Source: Deltaproteobacteria bacterium (lineage in GTDB: Bacteria > Desulfobacterota_D > UBA1144 > Nemesobacterales > CSP1-2). From it: a stretch of DNA of 43,792 nt. Location of the stretch: positions 1 to 43,792 of the forward strand of contig JACPIY010000078.1 in assembly GCA_016187835.1 (NCBI GenBank). Direction: 5' to 3'. This document shows, in pieces, positions 27,209 through 34,969 of the stretch; the stretch's first letter is position 1; each line of letters starts with the position of its first letter. The position numbers and the translations under genes are program-made. The notes below the pieces were generated by a model. It had not been told where the DNA came from and searched no databases. It saw only the letters and a program-made list of their open reading frames with translations.

Positions 27209-28066
27209 ATGAAAGACAAAGAAAAATTTATAGATAAAGTTGTAATCATTACAGGAGCATCAAGCGGAATCGGTCGAGCCACTTCCCTGGCTTTTGCACG
27301 TGAGGGAGCGAGCACTGTCTTGGTTTCTCGTACAGCGGAGAAGCTTGAGAAAGTGGCAAATGAAATTCGTAAGCTTAATCCTAATGTATTGATTATTCCT
27401 ACCGATGTTTCTTTACAGGACAGCATCCGTAACATGATAGAAAAGGTTATGGCAGAGTATGGGAGAGTTGATATTCTTGTTAATAATGCGGGAACTGCTC
27501 ATGTAGGTCCGATTAGTCACGAAAAATTTGTTGAAGATACTAAGGAGATGATGGCGGTAGATTTCTACGGAACTGTGTACTGCACGAAGGCAGTCTTACC
27601 CATAATGCAAAGACACGGCCGGGGGCATATCGTAAATATGTCTTCCGTTGTGGGTAGAAAAGCCTTTCCCCATTTCGCAGGATACTCTGTTAGTATGCAT
27701 GCTATCACTGCTTTTTCCGACGCCCTGAGGCAGGAACTGCATGGAAGTGGTATTTACGTATCCATAATCCACCCAGCATTAACTCAAACTGCAATGCTTA
27801 GCCACATTAGTCCAGCCGATATGCCTCCTCCATTTAGGAGAATGACACCAATAACGGCAGAATCCGTCGCTGAGGCTGTGCTAGACGCAGTACATAAAAA
27901 ACACCTTAGAGTCATCTTGCCTTCTCAACCTAAAAGGTTACTCTTGGCCGATGCTATATCTCCACGGCTTGGAGATCGAATAGTAAGGCTGATGCCTAAT
28001 AGGGTGTTCGCTTCTTTAATTGGGATTTATCGGGGAAAGATGTATGAGCATGATACATCTTATTGA
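27209..28066 (+). CDS. Short-chain dehydrogenase/reductase with Met in place of the catalytic Lys
   Basis: Classical SDR of 285 residues. NAD(P) loop TGASSGIG at residues 15-22, NNAG at 92-95, catalytic Ser near 145-146 (NMSSVVG) and Tyr159. The YxxxK motif reads YSVSM: the essential Lys163 is Met (ATG at 27695-27697; AAG would be one base different). The C terminus (RVILPSQPKRLLLADAISPRL ... MPNRVFASLIGI) resembles the DltE/short-chain group with a hydrophobic tail. Arg41 after strand 2 favours NADP(H). GGGGGG ribosome site. Probably cotranscribed with marR or driven from the operator between them. Substrate unknown; activity is doubtful as read. Confidence 0.9.
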   Translation: MKDKEKFIDKVVIITGASSGIGRATSLAFAREGASTVLVSRTAEKLEKVANEIRKLNPNVLIIPTDVSLQDSIRNMIEKVMAEYGRVDILVNNAGTAHVGPISHEKFVEDTKEMMAVDFYGTVYCTKAVLPIMQRHGRGHIVNMSSVVGRKAFPHFAGYSVSMHAITAFSDALRQELHGSGIYVSIIHPALTQTAMLSHISPADMPPPFRRMTPITAESVAEAVLDAVHKKHLRVILPSQPKRLLLADAISPRLGDRIVRLMPNRVFASLIGIYRGKMYEHDTSY

Positions 28067-28099
28067 TTGGGTAAAGACATAAATTTTTTGGCTATAAAG

Positions 28100-28111
28100 G
28101 TGCATATACAC
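28100..28111. promoter_or_regulatory. MarR-type operator before the small secreted protein gene
   Basis: GTGCATATACAC differs from the perfect palindrome at one base and is followed by the same CTAAAAA context as the 27179 copy (both ACACTAAAAA). Confidence 0.72.
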
Positions 28112-28131
28112 TAAAAAAGGAGGTGATACAA

Positions 28132-28407
28132 ATGAAGAGGTTAATTACTATCGCAACACTGAGTTTAGCTCTTAGCTTACCAGCTCTTTCCTTTGCTTCT
28201 GACTACATGGGCCTATACACAAAGCCAGTGGTTAGAATTGAGGTTAAGGACGAAATAAAGGGCGGAAACGTGGAGAAAGATTTTACGAGCTTCTACCTAA
28301 GCCCAAAGACAGCGAACACGCCCGCTACTCTAACAACTGGCCAGATGTCAGACGATGAGAATATCTCTGTCTTTGGTGTTCAGATTCCACTTGGCCCAAG
28401 AGCATAA
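28132..28407 (+). CDS. Small exported protein under MarR-type operator
   Basis: 91 residues from ATG 28132. I prefer this over GTG 28123 because a full AAGGAGGTGAT ribosome site lies just before it and overlaps the GTG. N-terminal Sec signal MKRLITIATLSLALSLPALS with likely cleavage after SFA, leaving about 68 residues (SDYMGLYTKPVVRIEVKDE...). The mature part is charged, without cysteines or membrane spans. I recognise no family. The position as third gene with the same operator as marR and the SDR, and the very strong translation signals, suggest it is made in quantity when the regulator is released. Confidence 0.75.
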   Translation: MKRLITIATLSLALSLPALSFASDYMGLYTKPVVRIEVKDEIKGGNVEKDFTSFYLSPKTANTPATLTTGQMSDDENISVFGVQIPLGPRA

Positions 28408-28427
28408 GCTTAAATCTTCAGAAAGGT

Positions 28428-28465
28428 GGAGCCATCTCTATGGTGGCTCCCGTCTTATGTTTTTG
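28428..28465 (+). terminator. Hairpin terminator after the secreted protein gene
   Basis: GGAGCCA (28428-28434), nine-base loop, TGGCTCC (28444-28450), followed by a T-rich tail ending GTTTTT. It would end the marR unit 20 bases after the last stop. Confidence 0.65.
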
Positions 28466-28495
28466 AGAATTCTATTAGCTTAGAGGTAAATAAAA

Positions 28496-28710
28496 ATGAC
28501 CCCTTTTACAGTTAATCTAATCCCTGACTTAGAAGTTCCAGTGATTGGGACATAGAAGAAGCAACTAAAAAGAACTATCTGCCGATTACTTACTGGGGAA
28601 TATATCTCGATGACGAACGAATATCCTATACGCCTAGCAAGGAGCTGGCTGAAAAAACCAAGTTTTGGATGGAGAAGTGGATAGGAGATAGACTTTGGAA
28701 TAGGATATGA
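28496..28710 (+). pseudogene. Small protein of unknown function, frameshifted
   Basis: MTPFTVNLIPDLEVP begins at ATG 28496 after AGAGG. One base appears missing at about 28540; adding it joins SDWDIEEATKKNYLPITYWG and a tail ending [13 protein letters not shown], total 71 residues. Rich in aromatic and charged residues; I do not recognise it. Its end overlaps the sigma-like fragment in another frame. Confidence 0.45.
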
Positions 28711-28807
28711 AAACCCGTCTACGCTTGATGAGATTGGAAAACGATTTGACTTAACTAGAGAGAGAATTAGACAGATAGAAAGAGGTGCTCTTCAGAAGCT
28801 TAATTAA
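28685..28807 (+). pseudogene. Sigma70 region 4.2-like fragment
   Basis: Forty codons without a start codon, opened by a TAG at 28682: [18 protein letters not shown] then [18 protein letters not shown] and TAA. The [21 protein letters not shown] core is the -35-binding helix-turn-helix of RpoD-type sigma factors. Regions 1-3 are absent, so this is a translocated 3' end or a decayed gene rather than a working factor. Confidence 0.6.
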
Positions 28808-28834
28808 AATTTTTTGAGCAAGAAGGATTAGAAA

Positions 28835-30181
28835 ATGCCAAAACTCGAGGAACATCCAACCGTAAAGCGCTACAATGAAAGGCACAGGATAAGTGCTAAA
28901 CCATCACCGATCCCAAAACTCGATGTCGAATGGCTACGCACGGTTTGTCTGGAAGCAGGCGCAGACGATGTCGGCTTCGTTGAGATTGACCGTCCTGAGA
29001 TTGACAAAGATCGTGAGGATATAAAGAATGTGTTTCCGCACGGGAAAACGCTTGTTAGTATCGTCTGTCATATGAACCGAGAGCCAATACGTAGTCCAGC
29101 TCGATCGATCGCAAATACAGAATTTCACCAAGTAGGAGACTAGGTTAACGAGGTCTGTCACAGGATTGTTTCAGAATTGGAAAATCGGGGTATTCGAGCA
29201 TTAAACCCGGCGATGGGGTTTCCCATGGAAATGGACAAATGGAGCACCGGCAAAATCTGGACTGTTTCACACAAGCTCGTTGCCGTTGCCGCTGGTCTAG
29301 GACAGATGGGAATACATCGCAATGTGATTCATCCGAAATTCGGGAGTTTTATCCTGCTTGGAACGATTCTCATTGAAGCTGAAGTTACTAACTACAACAA
29401 ACCGATAGACTACAACCCGTGTGTCGAATGTAAGTTATGCGTAGCAGCCTGTCATACGGGAGCCATTGGAGCGGATGGTTATTTTAATTTTTCAGCGTGC
29501 TATACGCATAACTATCGGGAGTTCATGGGAGGATTCCAAGACTGGGTTGAGAAGATTGCCGAGAGCAGAGACGCAAAAGATTATCGGAGCAAAGTCACCG
29601 ATTCCGAAACAGCATCAATGTGGCAGAGTCTATCTTACGGTGCCAACTACAAAGCGGCTTACTGTATGGCTGTGTGTCCTGCGGGCGAGGATGTCATCGG
29701 GCCGTTCCTTGATGACAGAAAGGATTTTTTAAGGGATGTCGTCAGACCTTTACAGGAGAAAAAAGAAACCATCTATGTCGTCCCCAATTCCGATGCCGAG
29801 GCACATGTAGCACGTCGCTTTCCTCATAAGGCTACAAAACGAGTTTCCAACGGGCTTCGTTCTTTCTCAATTAGAAGGTTTTTACAAGGACTACCGCTTG
29901 TGTTTCAAAGAGACCAATCGGAAGGACTCAACGCAACTTATCACTTCACTTTTACTGGTGAGGAAGCGTGCGAAGCGACAATTGTCATTCGGAACAAGAC
30001 AATTCAAGTTCATGACGGACACGTTGAAACTGCTAACCTCCGCGTCACCGCCGACAGCCGCACCTGGCTTGGATTCCTGAGGAAGGAACGCAGTCTCCTT
30101 TGGGCATTACTCACGAGAAAAATCCGAATTAAAGGCTTACCCCGTCTTCTAAAAGCCTTTGGGAAGTGTTTTCCATCGTAA
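28835..30181 (+). pseudogene. QueG-like double 4Fe-4S protein fused to SCP2 domain, interrupted by one in-frame TAG
   Basis: 449 codons. The N-terminal part resembles epoxyqueuosine-reductase/reductive dehalogenase-type proteins (GADDVGFVEIDRPEI). The ferredoxin part has CVECKLCVAACHTGAI, a further Cys in SACYTHN and YCMAVCPAG for two clusters. Residues 365-449 look like an SCP2 sterol/lipid-binding domain (NATYHFTFTGEEACEATIVI ... LRVTADSRTWLGFL). A TAG at 29141-29143 follows FHQVGD; the same frame continues VNEVCHRIVSELENRGIRAL. An acidic residue is expected there, so GAG to TAG is likely. Translation could restart at TTG 29177, but without the N-terminal domain. Its substrate is unknown. 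Confidence 0.8.
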
Positions 30182-30186
30182 TGATA

Positions 30187-30213
30187 GAGGTTGCAACTGC
30201 TACAATCAACCTC
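30187..30213. terminator. Possible hairpin after the Fe-S/SCP2 gene
   Basis: GAGGTTG (30187-30193), 13-base loop, CAACCTC (30207-30213), six bases after the stop. It has no T-run, so termination by this alone is uncertain. Confidence 0.35.
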
Positions 30214-30250
30214 GCCTCAATGCATATAGCGGACTCCATGCCTTAGTTAG

Positions 30251-30463
30251 AAATCCTTTGGAATAAGAAGAATTGATTCACTCGAAGATAAAGAACTCAT
30301 CGACTTGGACAGCGTTCTTAAACTAAGGAAGCTCTATGGAGAGAAGCTTTTCAAGAAAGGTCTCAAACTCCATTCTGGAAATAAAGTTGAATGTAGATTA
30401 TATTGTTCTAACCTGCTTTATTGTGAACATATTGTCAAAAAACTAAAGGACCAAATCTTATGA
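30251..30463 (+). other. Open C-terminal fragment overlapping the USP start
   Basis: Seventy codons open from a TAG at 30248 to TGA at 30461-30463, with no ATG, GTG or TTG start in frame near its beginning. Translation includes IDSLEDKELIDLDSVLKL and the Cys-rich VECRLYCSNLLYCEHIVKKL. The TGA overlaps the USP start as ATGA, a coupling arrangement, which suggests it was the end of a real gene. Family not recognised. Confidence 0.35.
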
Positions 30464-31371
30464 GAGAAATTAAAAAAATAATATGGGCTACCGATGGTTC
30501 AAAGGAATCTGAGGAAGCTCTAAAATATGCCAAATTTTTTGCCCAAAGATTTAACTCTGAAATAATAGGTATCCATATAATTCCAATGAATCAAAGATTA
30601 TTATATGATTACTATAGAGACCCTGAAAGTGAGCACTATAGGTGGGTTGAAAAAGCTGAAGAGGATTACAGTATGAAATTAGCCTCTATAGCAGATGAGT
30701 TGACTGCTGAAGGGATAAATTTCCGCGGAAGGGTTTTGAGAGGAGAACCGAACAAGTGGATTGTTGGATTTGCCCGTAGCGAGAAAGCCAACCTAATAGT
30801 AATGGGGAAACGAGGAATCGGGCTTATAGACAGGGTGCTTGTTGGAAGCACCACTCTTAGAGTTTTACGGGAATCTAGTGTACCTGTCCTCGCTGTTAAG
30901 AAGAGGGATAAAGAAGGTGTAGTAGACATTCGTAATATACTTGTTCCACTCGACATAGATGAAAAATTAGACTCTGCTCTTAACTATGCAATAGACCTTG
31001 CAGAGAAGATAAATGCCGGTATTTCGGTTGTGTACGTTCTCAGGTTAGATATCTACGACTATGGCGTTCCTACCAATATAATAGAAAGTTTAGAGAGGCT
31101 TTCTTCTAACGAACTTGAAAAGAGAATTGAGGAGATAAAGCTTAAGCATGGAACTCAGAAAAAAGAAGTTCCCGAACTAGAAATCAACGCAGAGATGATT
31201 CAGAGAATAAATCCATCGGTTGCTATAGCTGATTATGCCTCGGATAAAAACATAGACTTAATAGTAACTAACACTCACGGGAGAAAGGGAATTAGGAGGT
31301 TTATTTTGGGAAGTGTAGCAGAAAAGATAATTCAAGAATCTACCTGTGCTGTGTTAGTTCTGAAACCGTAA
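30460..31371 (+). CDS. Tandem universal stress protein (two UspA domains)
   Basis: 303 residues with two UspA folds. Domain 1 (1-150) ends GKRGIGLIDRVLVGSTTLRV; domain 2 (155-303) ends THGRKGIRRFILGSVAEKI. Both match the ATP-binding G-2x-G-9x-G-S/T signature, so both domains probably bind ATP. The N-terminal strand KKIIWATDGSKESEEALKYA and the domain 2 start RNILVPLDIDEKLDSALNYA are typical. Cytoplasmic. Its exact job is unknown; tandem USPs often respond to energy or redox stress. The start ATG overlaps the stop of an upstream fragment. Confidence 0.93.
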   Translation: MREIKKIIWATDGSKESEEALKYAKFFAQRFNSEIIGIHIIPMNQRLLYDYYRDPESEHYRWVEKAEEDYSMKLASIADELTAEGINFRGRVLRGEPNKWIVGFARSEKANLIVMGKRGIGLIDRVLVGSTTLRVLRESSVPVLAVKKRDKEGVVDIRNILVPLDIDEKLDSALNYAIDLAEKINAGISVVYVLRLDIYDYGVPTNIIESLERLSSNELEKRIEEIKLKHGTQKKEVPELEINAEMIQRINPSVAIADYASDKNIDLIVTNTHGRKGIRRFILGSVAEKIIQESTCAVLVLKP

Positions 31372-31515
31372 CTAAGATTAGTATATTAATAATGCCTAAA
31401 CTCATATTGGTGCCATTTTTTCGCTGTGAATAAAGAAGACAACAAGGAGCGAAAAACGAGGAAGTGCTATTGCCTTCTAAAGCAGTCAGGGTTTTTTACA
31501 CTTCCTTAAGAGTGC

Positions 31516-31566
31516 TTATAGCTCCGTGGCCATCTTCTTAGCGTCACCAAAGAATATAAAATAAAT
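31516..31566 (-). other. Vestigial second pntB 3' end
   Basis: Right after the pntB stop, in the same frame, the sequence reads IYFIFFGDAKKMATEL and TAA. The FFGDAKKM motif matches the usual C terminus of PntB (FGDAKKM) and parallels the LFGDAKDS of the gene itself 60 bases earlier. It looks like a partial duplication or a remnant of a recombination within pntB. The remaining 31372-31515 shows nothing else. Confidence 0.45.
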
Positions 31567-33408
31567 CTACGACTTCAGCACCGAAAAGAGCTTGGTGATG
31601 CTGTCCTTGGCATCTCCAAAAAGCATCATACATCTCGGGTTATAGTACAACTCATTGTCAACACCTGCAAAGCCCGGACGCATACTGCGCTTGAGCACGA
31701 TAATCATCTTAGCCCGCTCGACATCGAGAATCGGCATGCCGTAAAGCGGGCTGCTCTTATTGTACTTTGCTGCCGGGTTCGTCACGTCGTTGGCTCCAAC
31801 TACCAGGGCCAGGTCTGCCTCGGGAAAGTATGGATTGATCTGGTCCATTTCGTATAACTGATCGTAAGGAACATCCGCCTCGGCAAGCAATACGTTCATG
31901 TGACCGGGCATACGACCGGCAACCGGATGGATCGCATATTTGACATCTACACCCTGCTTCTTCAGCGTCTTTGCCAGTTCACCAACCGCGTGCTGGGCTT
32001 GAGCGACTGCCATGCCGTAGCCTGGGATAATGATTACAGACCGGGCGCCATCGAGAAGGGCAGGCACTTCATCCGCCTGGATGGTTCTAATGCTTCCTTT
32101 TGTGTCATCCACCTTCCACTGATTATTGTCCTCCGTAACCTTGCCGAACGCACCGAAAAGAACATTCATCGCCGAGCGGTTCATCGCACGGCACATAAGG
32201 AGTGAAAGGAGGAAACCTGAAGTCCCGTCGAGCGAACCGGTGATAATCTGGATTTTGTTCATAAGAACAAAACCCATGGCCGCATCAGCAAGACCGGCGT
32301 AGGAATTAAGAAGGGACATGACAACCGGCATGTCCGCCGCTCCAATGGGGACAACCAGAAGAAACCCAAACACTAAAGCCAGAGCAACCATTGGATAGAA
32401 TACCCAGCTTGCCATCGGGTTGTAGATCAAGTAGAAGAGGCATCCCAACATTACTACCAGCAAGGTGATATTAGAAACATTTTGCCCTTTGTACGTTATA
32501 GGAGCACCGGGCAGAAGCTCCTGAAGTTTCCCAGCCGCCATGAGACTTCCCGTAAACGTCAAGCCGCCGATGACTACCTCCAAGCCAATGGTCGTCATCA
32601 GCACTCTGCTGAACTGAATGCCGTGCTCTAAGTATTCGGAGCTGTGCCTGACGTATTCGGAAATTCCTATCAGCGTTACAGCCAAAGCTCCGAGAGAGTG
32701 TGACAAAGCAGTCCGCTGTGGAACTGCGGTCATTGGTATCCACAGACTTATGCTGGCACCAATAACGGACCCAATTATAAGTCCCACCGTGATCCAGGTA
32801 AAGCTGATGATCTCATGGTGGAAAAGAGTGCCGACAATAGCCAGGAACATTCCGAATTCAGCAAGGAACATACCCCTACGGGCATTCTTGGGAGAACTAA
32901 GCCCTTTTAACCCAAGAATGAACATAGCGGCGGAGAAGATATAAAGGATGCTCAAGGCATTTGCGGGGTCTAATCCCCTGCCATTAATATACTCTCTTAT
33001 GTCTTTAAACCAGATAAGAACCACAACAAAGCAGACAAAAAGAATAGGCAAAACGAACCGGCTGAGATTGAACCCAATTTGTCCCTGACTCTGTCCATTC
33101 TCACCCGGAGAGATAGGGGCTGGGGAACCGCCTTTCTTAAACATCTTGAGCATTCGATCTGTAATGATAAAGCCGCCGACAACGTTAGTAGAGGAACACA
33201 CCACAGCGATAAAACCGAAAATCGTGCTTAATGTGCCATGACCCGCTCCAGCGACCACCAGGGAACCGACTAGTGAAATCCCTGACATCGCGTTGGTAAC
33301 AGACATAAGCGGGGTGTGCATCAAGGGGGGCACACGAGTGATCAAATGATAGCCGAGAAACCCGGCAAGTATGAATATATATAACCCAATTTCAAGCTCA
33401 GTAGTCAT
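31567..33408 (-). CDS. pntB: NAD(P) transhydrogenase: PntA2 membrane segment fused to PntB
   Basis: Beta subunit of proton-translocating transhydrogenase, 613 residues from ATG 33408 (GGAGG eight bases upstream; longer starts run into repeat sequence). Residues 1 to about 93 are the PntA2/alpha-2 membrane part (LEIGLYIFILAGFLGYHLIT, TPLMSVTNAMSGI, VVGGFIITDRML). Then a short linker and PntB: about nine membrane helices (NALSILYIFSAAMFILGLKG, AVPQRTALSHSLGALAV), followed by the NADP-binding dIII with IIPGYGMAVAQAQHAV, HPVAGRMPGHMNVLLAEA and GANDVTNPAA. The usual separate pntA2 gene is therefore missing by fusion. Pairs with PntA1 encoded upstream; makes NADPH from NADH using proton motive force. 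Confidence 0.94.
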   Translation of the reverse strand: MTTELEIGLYIFILAGFLGYHLITRVPPLMHTPLMSVTNAMSGISLVGSLVVAGAGHGTLSTIFGFIAVVCSSTNVVGGFIITDRMLKMFKKGGSPAPISPGENGQSQGQIGFNLSRFVLPILFVCFVVVLIWFKDIREYINGRGLDPANALSILYIFSAAMFILGLKGLSSPKNARRGMFLAEFGMFLAIVGTLFHHEIISFTWITVGLIIGSVIGASISLWIPMTAVPQRTALSHSLGALAVTLIGISEYVRHSSEYLEHGIQFSRVLMTTIGLEVVIGGLTFTGSLMAAGKLQELLPGAPITYKGQNVSNITLLVVMLGCLFYLIYNPMASWVFYPMVALALVFGFLLVVPIGAADMPVVMSLLNSYAGLADAAMGFVLMNKIQIITGSLDGTSGFLLSLLMCRAMNRSAMNVLFGAFGKVTEDNNQWKVDDTKGSIRTIQADEVPALLDGARSVIIIPGYGMAVAQAQHAVGELAKTLKKQGVDVKYAIHPVAGRMPGHMNVLLAEADVPYDQLYEMDQINPYFPEADLALVVGANDVTNPAAKYNKSSPLYGMPILDVERAKMIIVLKRSMRPGFAGVDNELYYNPRCMMLFGDAKDSITKLFSVLKS

Positions 33409-33437
33409 AGATTTAGCCTCCAATTTAAGAATACAAA

Positions 33438-33508
33438 TTAGCCACAGAGCACACTGAGAAAGATTTTTCAAACAAAAATTCTGTGAAGTCTGTGTTCCCT
33501 GTGGCTAA
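33438..33508. repeat. Inverted GCCACAGAG repeat inside the pnt operon
   Basis: TTAGCCACAG at 33438-33447 and CTGTGGCTAA at 33499-33508 flank about 50 bases with further imperfect matches (CACACTGAG versus CTGTGTTCC). A related inverted pair is at 37242-37302. It lies in the 126-base gap between pntA and pntB and could form a long hairpin in the mRNA. Confidence 0.65.
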
Positions 33509-33534
33509 TCTAAGAGCTACAATAAATGCTTGCA

Positions 33535-34728
33535 TCAGGAACCATTTCCTTTCTCATCTATCTTTGGAGAAAGCAAAGGCAAACCTAGAAGCTCGCGTAC
33601 CTGCGAGTTGACTACCTCTCCCTCGTGGGTTAGGAGTGTCTCCCGAATAATCTCATCTTGCATGTTAAGATTGAGTTTACCGTCCTTTATCATGTTCTGC
33701 AGGAACGAAGTGAGGTTTCGAGCATACATCTGGCTGGCATGATATGGAATTGTGGAAGGGAGATTAATTGGGCCAATTATTGTAACGCCATTAATCTCCA
33801 CTGTTTCACCTGCTCGGGTAAGCTCGCAGTTCCCACCCCCTTCGGCAGCCAGGTCAATTATGACAGATCCTGGGCGCATACTTTTGACCATATCTTCGGT
33901 AACTAGGATTGGAGCTTTTTTGCCCGGAACCGCCGCTGTGCTTATAACCGCATCAGATTCGGCTACCACGCGGCTCATGAGTTCCCGCTGCTTGCGGTAA
34001 AACTCCTCATCCATTGCCTTGGCGTAACCGCCAGAGGTCTCCGATCCTTTGGTTTCAAGCTCAAGTTCTACAAACTTGGCTCCAAGGCTTTGTACTTGCT
34101 CTTTTACCGCTGGCCGTACGTCGTAAGCCTGTACCGATGCGCCCAAACGGCGGGAGGTAGCGATAGCTTGAAGACCCGCCACGCCTGCCCCTATTACAAA
34201 AACCTTGGATGGGGTAATGGTCCCAGCGGCTGTAATCATGAGTGGGAACATCTTCTTTAGGTTACCGGCTGCCATGAGCGCTGCTTTATAGCCCGCTATT
34301 GTCGCCATTGAACTGAGGACATCCATAGATTGAGCACGGCTAATGCGCGGTAGCAGCTCCAAAGCAAAAGAAGTAACACCCTTTCCTGCAAGTGCCAGCG
34401 CAGCCTTGGGGGCTCCTAGGGGATTAAATTGCCCTAGTATTAATTGGCCGGAGCGAAATAACTCCAAATCGGTGTGGCCAGCATTAGGATTAGTACCCAA
34501 ACCACGTACTTGGACGAGCGCATCGGCGGAGGAGAAAAGTTCACTTCGATTAGGTACAATACGTGCTCCCTGTTCCTTATATAAGTTATCGGGGAAACCA
34601 GCTTTTTCGCCCGCTCCCTGTTCTGCCAGGACTTCAAGCCCCATCTTAGCCAGTGTAGGCACTAATGCAGGCACTAGGGCAACCCGCTTCTCATTCGGAT
34701 AGGTCTCTATAGGCACTCCGACAATCAT
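33535..34728 (-). CDS. pntA: NAD(P) transhydrogenase alpha subunit 1 (NAD-binding dI)
   Basis: 397 residues, length of the soluble PntA1 form lacking membrane helices. AlaDH/PNT N-terminal part MIVGVPIETYPNEKRVALVP, the ISRAQSMDVLSSMATIAGYK signature, the nucleotide fold KVFVIGAGVAGLQAIATSRRLGA with YDVRPAVKEQVQSLGAKF, the TAAVPGKKAPILVT loop and GGNCELTRAGE. AAGGAGG precedes the ATG. First gene of the pntA-pntB pair, with a good promoter at 34843-34871. The pnt genes look richer in GC by eye than glnD or the nad genes. Confidence 0.95.
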   Translation of the reverse strand: MIVGVPIETYPNEKRVALVPALVPTLAKMGLEVLAEQGAGEKAGFPDNLYKEQGARIVPNRSELFSSADALVQVRGLGTNPNAGHTDLELFRSGQLILGQFNPLGAPKAALALAGKGVTSFALELLPRISRAQSMDVLSSMATIAGYKAALMAAGNLKKMFPLMITAAGTITPSKVFVIGAGVAGLQAIATSRRLGASVQAYDVRPAVKEQVQSLGAKFVELELETKGSETSGGYAKAMDEEFYRKQRELMSRVVAESDAVISTAAVPGKKAPILVTEDMVKSMRPGSVIIDLAAEGGGNCELTRAGETVEINGVTIIGPINLPSTIPYHASQMYARNLTSFLQNMIKDGKLNLNMQDEIIRETLLTHEGEVVNSQVRELLGLPLLSPKIDEKGNGS

Positions 34729-34842
34729 ATAAACCTCCTTGGCGTTTGAAACTTAATTGATCAAACAAAGTCCTTGCCATTATCACTGAGGCAAAGCTTT
34801 GTGGTGAAATCTTGTTACATGACATTATTTATTTCACGCAAG

Positions 34843-34871
34843 TTTATAGCACAACTGTTTTTCCAAGTCAA
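34843..34871 (-). promoter_or_regulatory. Sigma70-type promoter of the pnt operon
   Basis: On the minus strand: TTGACT (34871-34866), 17-base spacer, TATAAA (34848-34843). About 115 bases lie between the -10 box and the pntA start. Confidence 0.7.
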
Positions 34872-34929
34872 TCTGATTTTATCAATGTATTACAATTCAG
34901 TACTTTAAAGGATTAACCAATGGCAATTA

Positions 34930-34959
34930 TTGACAAACATCCTGGGATCAAGACAATAT
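34930..34959 (+). promoter_or_regulatory. Possible promoter of the MFS exporter gene
   Basis: TTGACA (34930-34935), 18-base spacer, CAATAT (34954-34959). The ATG follows ten bases after the -10 box, so a very short or absent leader is implied, as at marR. The -10 match is weak. Confidence 0.4.
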
Positions 34960-34969
34960 CTGGGACTAG

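Noticed and set aside
29141-29143. TAG in the Fe-S/SCP2 gene as a pyrrolysine codon
   Set aside because: No Pyl-type methyltransferase context, and other TAG/TAA interruptions fall in unrelated families; nonsense mutation is simpler.
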